A stretch of DNA of 64,000 nt from Idiomarina sp. MD25a (GTDB lineage: Bacteria > Pseudomonadota > Gammaproteobacteria > Enterobacterales > Alteromonadaceae): assembly GCF_001870515.1 (NCBI RefSeq), contig NZ_MDGT01000002.1, positions 248,066 to 312,065 on the forward strand. Direction: 5' to 3'. Of the stretch, positions 1 through 6,813 are shown piece after piece. The notes under the pieces are model-generated. The model was given only the letters and a program-made list of their open reading frames with translations, was not told the DNA's origin and searched no databases. Position 1 is the first letter of the stretch. Each line of letters starts with the position of its first letter. Made by a program: the position numbers and the translations under genes.

Positions 1-50
1 TAGAAAGCCTTAATTAGCTTTACGCTAAAAGCGGCGGAAAGTTCATCATG

Positions 51-575
51 TTAAACATAACTTATCACCGCCACAAACTCAGTTTTACCTGAGTAGCGAT
101 TGATGTAACTATGCGGCTGGGCGGCGTCAAAGCGATACGCGTCACCGGCTTTGATGGTTACCTGTGTTTCACCTACCACAACATCGAGTACGCCTGACTG
201 TACATACAACATTTCGAAGGTACCGCGTCGGTGTGCATCGGAATGGCTCTGTGCGCCTTCAGCCATGCAAAGTTTGTAAACCTCTTGCTGGGTCAAAGGA
301 TCAAAAGGCAACAGTCGTTCGACTTGAATGCGCTCGTGAGCAAAGTCAAATGTCATGGGTTGCTGTTCATCGTTGAGCAACCAGGATAACGATACATTAA
401 AGCCGGTGGCTAACTTCCACAATGTCGCGAGGGTAGGCGAAGACTCTTGTCGCTCGATCTGTCCTAACATTGCCTTACTCACCCCGGTGTGTTCTGCACA
501 TGCCGTCAGGCTCCAGCTTTTATCTTTGCGCAGTTGCTTTAATCGTCGAGCAACGGTGTGATGATTATTTTGCAT
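51..575 (-). CDS. XRE-family regulator with C-terminal cupin domain (SutR/YdcN-like)
   Basis: A 174-residue transcription factor. An XRE helix-turn-helix fills roughly residues 8-65 (GVSKAMLGQIERQESSPT is the recognition region). A small cupin barrel fills about residues 100-174, where HRRGTFEMLYVQSG and DAAQPHSY are the metal/ligand strands. It is divergent from a BenE-family transporter, the same arrangement as E. coli sutR(ydcN)-ydcO. Two near-identical palindromes lie between the genes and are the likely operators. Inference: it senses a small carboxylate or sulfur compound and controls the transporter and itself. The ligand cannot be read from sequence. Confidence 0.88.
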   Translation of the reverse strand: MQNNHHTVARRLKQLRKDKSWSLTACAEHTGVSKAMLGQIERQESSPTLATLWKLATGFNVSLSWLLNDEQQPMTFDFAHERIQVERLLPFDPLTQQEVYKLCMAEGAQSHSDAHRRGTFEMLYVQSGVLDVVVGETQVTIKAGDAYRFDAAQPHSYINRYSGKTEFVAVISYV

Positions 576-605
576 GATTTATCAAAAGTTTATGGTTTAG
601 GATTT

Positions 606-621
606 GTGCGTTATAACGCAC
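606..621. promoter_or_regulatory. Operator palindrome 1 of the SutR-like regulator
   Basis: GTGCGTTATAACGCAC is a perfect 16-base palindrome about 31 bp upstream of the regulator start. A second copy lies 39 bp away centre to centre. It is the probable autoregulatory site. Confidence 0.7.
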
Positions 622-644
622 GCTGTTATCTTATGATTAACTTT

Positions 645-660
645 GTACGTTATAACGCAC
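645..660. promoter_or_regulatory. Operator palindrome 2, before the BenE-family gene
   Basis: GTACGTTATAACGCAC differs from the perfect palindrome at 606-621 by one base. It ends 21 bp before the transporter ATG, so a bound regulator would block initiation there. The upstream in-frame TTG at 643 falls inside this operator, which argues for the ATG at 682 as the start. Confidence 0.7.
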
Positions 661-681
661 TATGGGGCATTAAGAAACACC

Positions 682-1839
682 ATGATTCGTTTACTGAGCC
701 AAGTATCAGCAGGCGCGACGGCTGTCTTTGTAGGTTATAGCAGTGCCGTTGTACTGATACTCGAAGCAGCATCGCAACTGGACTCATCGCCCGCACTGCA
801 AAGTGCTTGGTTGCTGGCGGTTGGGCTGGCGATGGGCATTTCAACGATCGCTTTATCGTTATATTACAAAGCTCCCGTACTGACGGCTTGGTCAACACCG
901 GGCATCGCGTTGCTGATTGGCTCACTCACGGGTTTAACGGTGGCTGAGGCGGTCGGGGTTTTTGTTTTTTCCTCTAGTTTAATGGTTGTGTTTGGGGTCA
1001 GTGGTCTTGCTGACAGGATGATGAAATGGGTCCCTAGCCATGTTGCAGCGGCTATTTTGGCAGGCATACTACTTAAGTTTGTGAGTGCAATTCTGCCGGC
1101 GCTTAATTCGTTTCCTATTATCGCGGGTGGTCTCATCATCATTTACTTTATCTGCCGTGCGTATACACCGCGATGGGTTTTTTTGTGGTTACTGCTAGCG
1201 GCTATCACATTACCATTTTTTACGGGCAAGCTTAATGAGCAACCGCTAATGATGGAAGCACCGCAGTGGATCTGGGTATGGCCCGACTTCAACTGGCCTG
1301 CGCTTATTGGTGTGGGTATTCCGTTATTCGTGGTCACTATGGTTTCACAAAACGTTCCCGGCGTGATGATGCTGCGTGCCAATGGTTACGCACCGCCAAC
1401 ATCGCCACTTATCACAACAACCGGTTTAGCGGGATTGCTACTGGCGCCGCTGGGCGCATTTGCGATAAACCTCGCGGCAATTACCGCCGCAATTTGCCAA
1501 ACCGAGGATGCAGACCCCGATCCAGCGCAGCGCTATAAAGCGGCGGTGGCTGCCGGAGGATTTTATATTCTGATGGGACTCGCAGGATCACTTATCGTGA
1601 GCCTATTCATGATGATGCCGCAAGCGGCAACGGCGACGCTGGCTGGCTTGGCACTCTTGCCGGTGATTACGCAGAATCTGCAACGCGCCTTTAGCAATAC
1701 ATCGGGTGCTTATGCTGCGGCAATCGCGTTCATTGTTACTGTGGCTGATATATCATTTTTTAGTATCAGTAGTGCGTTTTGGGGCTTGCTAGTGGGCTGT
1801 GTAGTGGCATTTCTATCTGAACGTACACATCGTATTTAG
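682..1839 (+). CDS. BenE-family benzoate/H+ symporter-like membrane transporter
   Basis: A polytopic inner-membrane protein of 385 residues with about 11-12 hydrophobic segments, the usual length for the BenE family (E. coli YdcO). An AWSTPGIALL segment near residue 75 matches the conserved substrate-path region. A longer reading from TTG 643 would put the operator inside the coding region, so the ATG at 682 is preferred. BenE was first described as a benzoate transporter in Acinetobacter. No benzoate catabolic genes lie nearby, so the true substrate is open. It is probably controlled by the divergent XRE-cupin regulator. Confidence 0.87.
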   Translation: MIRLLSQVSAGATAVFVGYSSAVVLILEAASQLDSSPALQSAWLLAVGLAMGISTIALSLYYKAPVLTAWSTPGIALLIGSLTGLTVAEAVGVFVFSSSLMVVFGVSGLADRMMKWVPSHVAAAILAGILLKFVSAILPALNSFPIIAGGLIIIYFICRAYTPRWVFLWLLLAAITLPFFTGKLNEQPLMMEAPQWIWVWPDFNWPALIGVGIPLFVVTMVSQNVPGVMMLRANGYAPPTSPLITTTGLAGLLLAPLGAFAINLAAITAAICQTEDADPDPAQRYKAAVAAGGFYILMGLAGSLIVSLFMMMPQAATATLAGLALLPVITQNLQRAFSNTSGAYAAAIAFIVTVADISFFSISSAFWGLLVGCVVAFLSERTHRI

Positions 1840-1913
1840 TTACATTTTAACAATGACTCAACATTATATGATGTGCGATGATACAACACACAATAATCAT
1901 CAGATAATCAGCT

Positions 1914-2990
1914 ATGAGCCGCGTTTTATTTGTTTTTTCTTTTGTTGTTTTATTGGTTTCCGGTTGTTCCACTAATCAAATTCAGGTGATTAACTCGGAG
2001 CAGCAAATAGAGCATCCGGATGACCATCGTTTTGAAAACCGAGATCCCGGTGAAAAACAGTATCCCGCTACATGCGAAACCGATTGCTACCGTGAGCGCG
2101 CCGATATTCAATGCACTGATGAAGCCTGCAATTACACGGGACCTTATTTACAATCTGAATATGATGAAGCCTTTAAAGTAAAATGGTTCGGCCATGCGCT
2201 GTTCCAAATCAAAACACCAAGCGATGCGACGATAATCACCGATCCGGTTTTTGAAGAATTTGATTGGCCCATTAATTGGCTACATGCTTGGTTTAACGGC
2301 GAGTACCGTTCTCACCTGCCCAATTTATCGGCTGAACAGGCAAGCCAAGCCGACGCGATTTTATACTCCCACCTGCATTATGATCACTTTAATAAAGCGG
2401 ATGTCGAGTCTATAGGCGACCATCCGAGCTACCGTGTGCCATTGCGTATGGGTGAAAAATTCCCCGAAATCGGGGCACAGGTTATCGAAATGGGCTGGTT
2501 CTCTGAGGATACATTGAATACTCAAACGAGGGGTACGACTATTACCGCGTTGCCCGCTCACCATTTTAGTAGTCGCACCTATATTCCATTCATTTATGAA
2601 GATAACGCGCGCGTTTCATGGAATGGCTGGTTGATAAAGAGCCAAGGCAAAACTTTATTCTATGCGGGTGACACCGGCTATTCTGAGCACTTTCGAGATA
2701 TTCATGAACGCTATGGTGCAATCGACGTCTGCTTGCTCCCCATCGCTTCTTATTACTCGCCGACCAGCCCCAAGTGGTATCGCTATGTGCATATGACGCC
2801 TGAGGATGCCATTACTGCAGCCAATGAACTGGAGTGCCAAGTAATGATTCCATGGGGGTATGGTAATGCCAGCTGGGGAATGGGCGATGTGTCTTCTCAC
2901 TCAGCGTTAACACGCTTTTTGAATATGCTTGAAGTGATGCCGCTTAAAGCCAAAGTCATCGTGCTTGATGAGCATGTGTCAGCAAGGTGA
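1914..2990 (+). CDS. Metallo-beta-lactamase-fold lipoprotein, NAPE-PLD-like
   Basis: A 358-residue protein with a lipoprotein signal (LLVSGC lipobox; Cys18), so it should be lipid-anchored in the envelope. The metallo-beta-lactamase motif SHLHYDHFN is near residues 151-160. A second metal strand, YAGDTGYSEHF, is near 250, and HMTPEDAI near 295 holds a late ligand. This pattern (HxHxDH, GDTGY, LPI) is that of the N-acyl-phosphatidylethanolamine phospholipase D/UlaG-like branch. Likely role: a zinc hydrolase acting on phospholipid-derived or other phosphodiester substrates at the membrane. The substrate is inferred from family only. A Cys-rich stretch before the catalytic domain (residues 52-72) is unusual and could form disulfides. 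Confidence 0.8.
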   Translation: MSRVLFVFSFVVLLVSGCSTNQIQVINSEQQIEHPDDHRFENRDPGEKQYPATCETDCYRERADIQCTDEACNYTGPYLQSEYDEAFKVKWFGHALFQIKTPSDATIITDPVFEEFDWPINWLHAWFNGEYRSHLPNLSAEQASQADAILYSHLHYDHFNKADVESIGDHPSYRVPLRMGEKFPEIGAQVIEMGWFSEDTLNTQTRGTTITALPAHHFSSRTYIPFIYEDNARVSWNGWLIKSQGKTLFYAGDTGYSEHFRDIHERYGAIDVCLLPIASYYSPTSPKWYRYVHMTPEDAITAANELECQVMIPWGYGNASWGMGDVSSHSALTRFLNMLEVMPLKAKVIVLDEHVSAR

Positions 2991-3100
2991 CAGTGGTCTG
3001 TCGTATGCCTGACATATGACTGCCACGCGCCTGGCGTAGGTACTTCTACATTCGACTGCTAGTGTTCTTCCTGCAATAAGGCGATTAAAGGATATTTCAC

Positions 3101-3496
3101 ATGAAAGGGTCATTACTAAAAAAACTACACTTAAATTTTGAATTTAAGTTTGAGTACGAAGGGCATGTTATCGAAGCACGTGCCAGTGGGATTTCAGCGA
3201 AAGAGGAAGTATTTGTCGACGGTGAGTGCGTAAGTAGTCGACGTAATTTTGGCTTATCAAGCACACACGAATTTTTGATTGAGGGCGAGACATTTAAAAT
3301 ACATTTTGATGTGGGTGGCTTTTTATTATCAACCATTCGTTGCGATTTATTGTTAGGCGATGATGTGGTTCGCACCGAGTCGCAATCGTCACTTAAGGGG
3401 CAAAAGGGCTCTTGGAAACTAATTTTATCGTTCTTTGTGATTGGTTTGGCCGCTGGCTTTTTGAGCGCAAAGCTGGCGCTTTGGTTGCTGGGGTAG
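3101..3496 (+). CDS. Hypothetical protein with C-terminal membrane anchor
   Basis: A 131-residue protein I do not recognise. The first ~100 residues are beta-rich and soluble (FEFKFEYEGHVIEARASG and similar strands). Residues 106-130 form one hydrophobic helix (LILSFFVIGLAAGFL), so it is tail-anchored. The start has a good AAAGG site 9 bp upstream. It is 3 bp upstream of a membrane-anchored XRE protein and is probably cotranscribed with it. A long antisense frame covers the same bases, but it lacks a ribosome site and recognisable content. Confidence 0.65.
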   Translation: MKGSLLKKLHLNFEFKFEYEGHVIEARASGISAKEEVFVDGECVSSRRNFGLSSTHEFLIEGETFKIHFDVGGFLLSTIRCDLLLGDDVVRTESQSSLKGQKGSWKLILSFFVIGLAAGFLSAKLALWLLG

Positions 3497-3499
3497 GTT

Positions 3500-3841
3500 A
3501 TGCGTATCAATCAAGACAAAGTCATTGCCTGTCGCTCGCAATGGGATTGGACACAACAACAGCTTGCCGATGCCTGCGGTGTAAGTCTGCGCACGATACA
3601 GCGGGTAGAGCGTGATGGCATTGGTTCAAAAGACACGGTGCAGGCATTGTGTGCAGTATGCCAACTCGCACGTGAGGAGTTAGTCGAGGATGCCGACAAC
3701 AGTGTACGGGCTGAACCTACAACCCAACAAAACAACCATGCACAGCGACCAACATGGCTCGATGCTCTGCCACTCTTGGTGACACTGGTGGTAGGGATGT
3801 TTATTGGCGTGGCTTTAACCTTATTCATCACCCAACGCTGA
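3500..3841 (+). CDS. XRE-type helix-turn-helix protein with C-terminal transmembrane segment
   Basis: A 113-residue protein. Residues 4-60 are a helix-turn-helix (WTQQQLADACGVSLRTIQRVER). A linker follows, and a single hydrophobic segment (LPLLVTLVVGMFIGVALTLF) ends the chain. This topology puts the DNA-binding domain at the cytoplasmic face of the membrane. GGTAGGTT precedes the ATG. It follows the tail-anchored protein at 3101 by 3 bp and is followed by a TraB/GumN gene. Inference: the two short membrane proteins work together. The signal and targets are unknown. Confidence 0.72.
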   Translation: MRINQDKVIACRSQWDWTQQQLADACGVSLRTIQRVERDGIGSKDTVQALCAVCQLAREELVEDADNSVRAEPTTQQNNHAQRPTWLDALPLLVTLVVGMFIGVALTLFITQR

Positions 3842-3872
3842 TCGCAAAGAATAGCAATAAAGGATACATATC

Positions 3873-4721
3873 ATGAAATTAAAACTTGTCATCGTGACGT
3901 TATTGGCATTGCTCTGGAGTACGCTAAGCTCGGCGGAGGTCTTTTTTAAGGCCGTGCAGGGCGATAAGACACTTTGGATCATGGGTACGGTACATGCCGC
4001 GAAAGGCGATGGGTTTGCACTCTCTGACCAGACGCAACAAGCACTCACTCAAAGTGAGGTGATTTGGATGGAAGTGGCACCCGAAAAATTACAGAATGCG
4101 CAAGCGGCGTTTATGGCTCATGCAATGCGCTCACAAGGCACGCTGGAAGAGAACGTTGATAGTGAGACTTGGCAGGCGTTTACACAGGTCGCTCAACAAT
4201 ATGGCATCCCAGAGCAAAATCTTAACCCGCTTAATGCCTGGTTCGCACAAATTGTATTAGTTGCTACTGCGGTAAATCACGCCGGTTATGTGCAGGAAGC
4301 GGGGGTTGAAAGCAAAATTGAGCAATTTGCAGATGCCAATAGCTTGCCTATTAAAAGCTTGGAAACGGTTGAACGTCAGATTAATGCGTTAGTGCAGGCA
4401 CAAAGTGATGTGGGCGAGCAAGAAATTATCAAGCAAACGTTGACTGAAATTGATCAAGTTAACGAGGTTTTAGACGGCATTATTGCCGGTTGGCAGCAAG
4501 GCGATTTAACGGCATTGGGCAAACTCTTAAATGACTCAATGCCACCTCAAATGGCTGAGGAACTGCTCTATAAGCGCAATCGAGAGTGGATAGAGAAACT
4601 TGCCACTGATAACCACAGTGAAACAGCATTTATCGCCGTCGGTGCGGGTCATCTGGTGGGGGATGAGGGTGTACTGACGCTGCTTGAGGAAAATGGATAT
4701 AGTGTAAGTGAGGTGAACTAA
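3873..4721 (+). CDS. TraB/GumN family protein
   Basis: A 282-residue secreted protein with a signal peptide (residues 1-21, ending around SSAEV). The TraB/GumN core starts at once: LWIMGTVHAAKGD carries the family GT-H motif, EVIWMEVAPE follows, and FIAVGAGHLVGDEGVLTLL near residues 250-270 is the second conserved His motif. The family is thought to be a distant metalloprotease-like fold, but its role in bacteria is poorly defined. A clear AAAGGATA site precedes the ATG. It faces the AraC gene tail to tail with only 4 bp between stops. Confidence 0.85.
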   Translation: MKLKLVIVTLLALLWSTLSSAEVFFKAVQGDKTLWIMGTVHAAKGDGFALSDQTQQALTQSEVIWMEVAPEKLQNAQAAFMAHAMRSQGTLEENVDSETWQAFTQVAQQYGIPEQNLNPLNAWFAQIVLVATAVNHAGYVQEAGVESKIEQFADANSLPIKSLETVERQINALVQAQSDVGEQEIIKQTLTEIDQVNEVLDGIIAGWQQGDLTALGKLLNDSMPPQMAEELLYKRNREWIEKLATDNHSETAFIAVGAGHLVGDEGVLTLLEENGYSVSEVN

Positions 4722-4725
4722 ACGC

Positions 4726-5730
4726 CTAAAAACTGGCGAGCCAGCGTCGGCGGGCTCGCCTGAGGTTGTTGGGGTGGCTGTAACCGAGCTTGGCGGCGAG
4801 TTCCGCCTGAGTGTGGGGTTTAGCTTCTGAGTGGTAGAGAAAATACTTTAGCCGCGCGTAGTCTGCCAGTCGTTTAAAGTTCATACCTTGTGAGGCGAGT
4901 AGCCGCTTGCATGTCGAAGCGCTCATGTTGAGGGCGCTGGACAGCTCTTCCAGTGATGATTCATCCCCCTGCTTTGCTTTTTTTAACATCCAAAAGAGGG
5001 CCTCGGTTAAGGGCGCTTGAGCGTCTAAGGTTTCGCATTGCAGCTTGGCAAATGAATGTGCCTGCTGCAGGTCATTGGCTGAGGCGGTGGGGTTTTGGAT
5101 TGGCAATTGGTGCAAGGGAAAAGAAAGACAAGGAATAGGGCGCGAGTCGATCGTGCTAATCCATGTGTGCCAGTTAACGGGGAGGCTCTTTGGATCGTGC
5201 ACGCCGATTCGCCAGTCGGATAAATTAACTTGGCAAACGCGGGCTGCGTGTATTACCAGCGCCAACATCAATTTGTCGCATGCGTCACGGAATGTTTTAT
5301 TGTGTTTATCGGGCAAGCCCGAAACGGGAAGCCAGTCGATGTGAAGGCGTTGTTGTATCCGCTTAGGGCGCACTAGTATAAAAGGATGCAACAACGTTTG
5401 ATAGCGGAGTGAGGCAAGCAGTGCAGCGTTGAATGTGGTGGCATAGCGAATGCAGTCGAATGCGGGACACAGTCTTTGCTGGTGCAGAGATTGAACCACT
5501 AACGGCCAGAGTTGAGCATCACCGATGAGCTGTTCTGCCGCAGCAACAATGCGCGCCAGATCTTGCTCGTTACTGCGTCCTGCTGAAAGCTTGAGTTCAG
5601 CATCAAATACGTGCGTGCCTTTTAGCAGTTGATGAGCGCTAATACCGCGCCGTTCCGCGATAGGCAATAGCGCTTTAATCAACGGCCGAGCAATGAGCTC
5701 GCGTGATTTAATGATGGGCTCGCGACGCAT
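4726..5730 (-). CDS. AraC-family transcriptional regulator
   Basis: A 334-residue regulator. The N-terminal ~200 residues look like the arabinose-binding-type domain of the OruR/ArgR-like AraC group (SAHQLLKGTHVFDAELKLS near the start). The C-terminal ~90 residues carry the two helix-turn-helix units (LSSALNMSASTCKRLLASQG and AELAAKLGYSHPNNLRRARR). The ATG at 5730 lies inside the end of the GGDEF gene (23 bp overlap), so the two are translationally coupled. Its target is unknown. The nearest divergent unit is the TonB receptor/phytase pair. Confidence 0.82.
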   Translation of the reverse strand: MRREPIIKSRELIARPLIKALLPIAERRGISAHQLLKGTHVFDAELKLSAGRSNEQDLARIVAAAEQLIGDAQLWPLVVQSLHQQRLCPAFDCIRYATTFNAALLASLRYQTLLHPFILVRPKRIQQRLHIDWLPVSGLPDKHNKTFRDACDKLMLALVIHAARVCQVNLSDWRIGVHDPKSLPVNWHTWISTIDSRPIPCLSFPLHQLPIQNPTASANDLQQAHSFAKLQCETLDAQAPLTEALFWMLKKAKQGDESSLEELSSALNMSASTCKRLLASQGMNFKRLADYARLKYFLYHSEAKPHTQAELAAKLGYSHPNNLRRARRRWLASF

Positions 5731-6619
5731 CGGCAATAATCGCTTCTGGTTGTTGCAATAATTGTTTCATCGCGTGTTTCGGCGACGCTTCATTGACGCG
5801 TCTTACACGTGTCTTTATCGCCATATAATTCGGTAAGGCAAGTTGTTCCCGCAGCATGTCGGCCAATAGTCGGATCAGACTGAGCGCTTCAGGAAAGTCT
5901 GTCGCGGGTAAGAGTATGAGAAACTTATCACTATGGTAGCGACACAGGCAGTCGCCGGGACGTAAGTACAGAGCGGTCAGCTCACTGACTTTATTCAGTA
6001 GTAGATCGCCTGCTTGCATGCCCATTTCTTCGTTATAACGTGCAAATGCCTGTAAGTTGATGCTGGCCATTACGACGTGTTGCTGATTATGCTTGTGCAG
6101 TGCAAGCTCACGCTCAAGTACTTTTTCAAAGTAGGGCAGTGTGTATAAAGTCGTGAGTGGGTCAACCCACTCATGGGCACGTAAGTGCTTCTCTCGGACA
6201 CCGAGTTGACGACGCACTTGGTGCTGCTCTTTTATCCACTCAGCGGCACCGAACCCGAGAATCACTAAACCGAAAGGTTGTGGTAATGATTCTAGCCAAC
6301 TAATTAGCCGCAGTGCTTCTGGATAGCTAAAAAACTCATCCAACAGATCCAGTGATAGTGAAAAAGTCAGTACACAGCCGCCCCAGAAAAACAGTTGGGT
6401 GACAATGCCATCGAGTCGTTGCGTCACAATCAGAACCAAGCCGGCCAAGACAATCAACAGGGTTGAAAACTCACCGATAATGTCGAGCGGATCGATAGCG
6501 GAACGAGGTTTGAGGGAGCCGACTTGACTGGCAAGTAACAGTGAGACTGCAAGTATGGACAACATAAATGGCAGGCGCCAGTCGTAAACCATGCGAGATA
6601 AAAGCGTATTGCGCGACAT
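5708..6619 (-). CDS. Membrane protein with degenerate GGDEF domain
   Basis: A 303-residue protein with four predicted membrane segments in residues 10-145, then a GGDEF-fold domain from about 160. The catalytic GGDEF motif reads HSDKF (in LCRYHSDKFLILLP), so both glycines and the glutamate are lost. Diguanylate cyclase activity is therefore unlikely, and the domain may bind or sense nucleotide instead. The longer frame would begin at 6676. The ATG at 6617-6619 is chosen because GGAG lies 7 bp upstream and the extra 19 residues look like read-through. It overlaps the AraC gene, so they form one operon, and a Pho-box-like site lies about 50 bp upstream. Confidence 0.8.
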   Translation of the reverse strand: MSRNTLLSRMVYDWRLPFMLSILAVSLLLASQVGSLKPRSAIDPLDIIGEFSTLLIVLAGLVLIVTQRLDGIVTQLFFWGGCVLTFSLSLDLLDEFFSYPEALRLISWLESLPQPFGLVILGFGAAEWIKEQHQVRRQLGVREKHLRAHEWVDPLTTLYTLPYFEKVLERELALHKHNQQHVVMASINLQAFARYNEEMGMQAGDLLLNKVSELTALYLRPGDCLCRYHSDKFLILLPATDFPEALSLIRLLADMLREQLALPNYMAIKTRVRRVNEASPKHAMKQLLQQPEAIIADASRAHH

Positions 6620-6669
6620 ACCTGAGCTCCATGCAGTGCTTATGCTAACGCTCAAGGTACAGGAGCGGC

Positions 6670-6687
6670 ATGACATTTACATGACAG
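6670..6687 (-). promoter_or_regulatory. Pho-box-like site between the GGDEF gene and TonB receptor/phytase genes
   Basis: On the minus strand this reads CTGTCATGTAAATGTCAT, matching 16 of 18 positions of the E. coli PhoB box consensus (two CTGTCAY half-sites spaced 11 bp). A third weaker repeat (GTGACG) sits one period upstream. A phosphate-responsive site next to a phytase is biologically sensible. Its orientation, however, points toward the GGDEF-AraC operon, so which side it controls is unclear. Confidence 0.55.
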
Positions 6688-6702
6688 AAACGTCACTTAA
6701 TT

Positions 6703-6732
6703 GAGCTGTTCGGACTGCAATCCGAACAGCTC
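6703..6732. repeat. 12-bp perfect inverted repeat in the divergent GGDEF/TonB intergenic region
   Basis: GAGCTGTTCGGA (6703-6714), a 6-nt loop, then TCCGAACAGCTC (6721-6732). It lies between divergent promoters, so it is not a terminator of either flanking gene, and no T-run follows. It could be an operator, perhaps for the neighbouring AraC protein, or a leader hairpin of the TonB receptor transcript. Confidence 0.6.
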
Positions 6733-6813
6733 ATGAGAACCTGTTCGCACCACATAAAATGAAATGTTTGCCACCTAGAGTATGTGCCTAACATTCACCA
6801 TCAGGGTACGAAC

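Noticed and set aside
643-681. Upstream TTG start that would add 13 residues to the BenE-family protein
   Set aside because: It would place the second operator inside the coding region, and the added residues do not look like a transporter N-terminus.
3097-3510. A 137-codon open frame on the minus strand, antisense to the tail-anchored protein gene
   Set aside because: It has no ribosome site and no recognisable domain. The plus frame has AAAGG, a clear membrane helix and a 3-bp link to the next gene.
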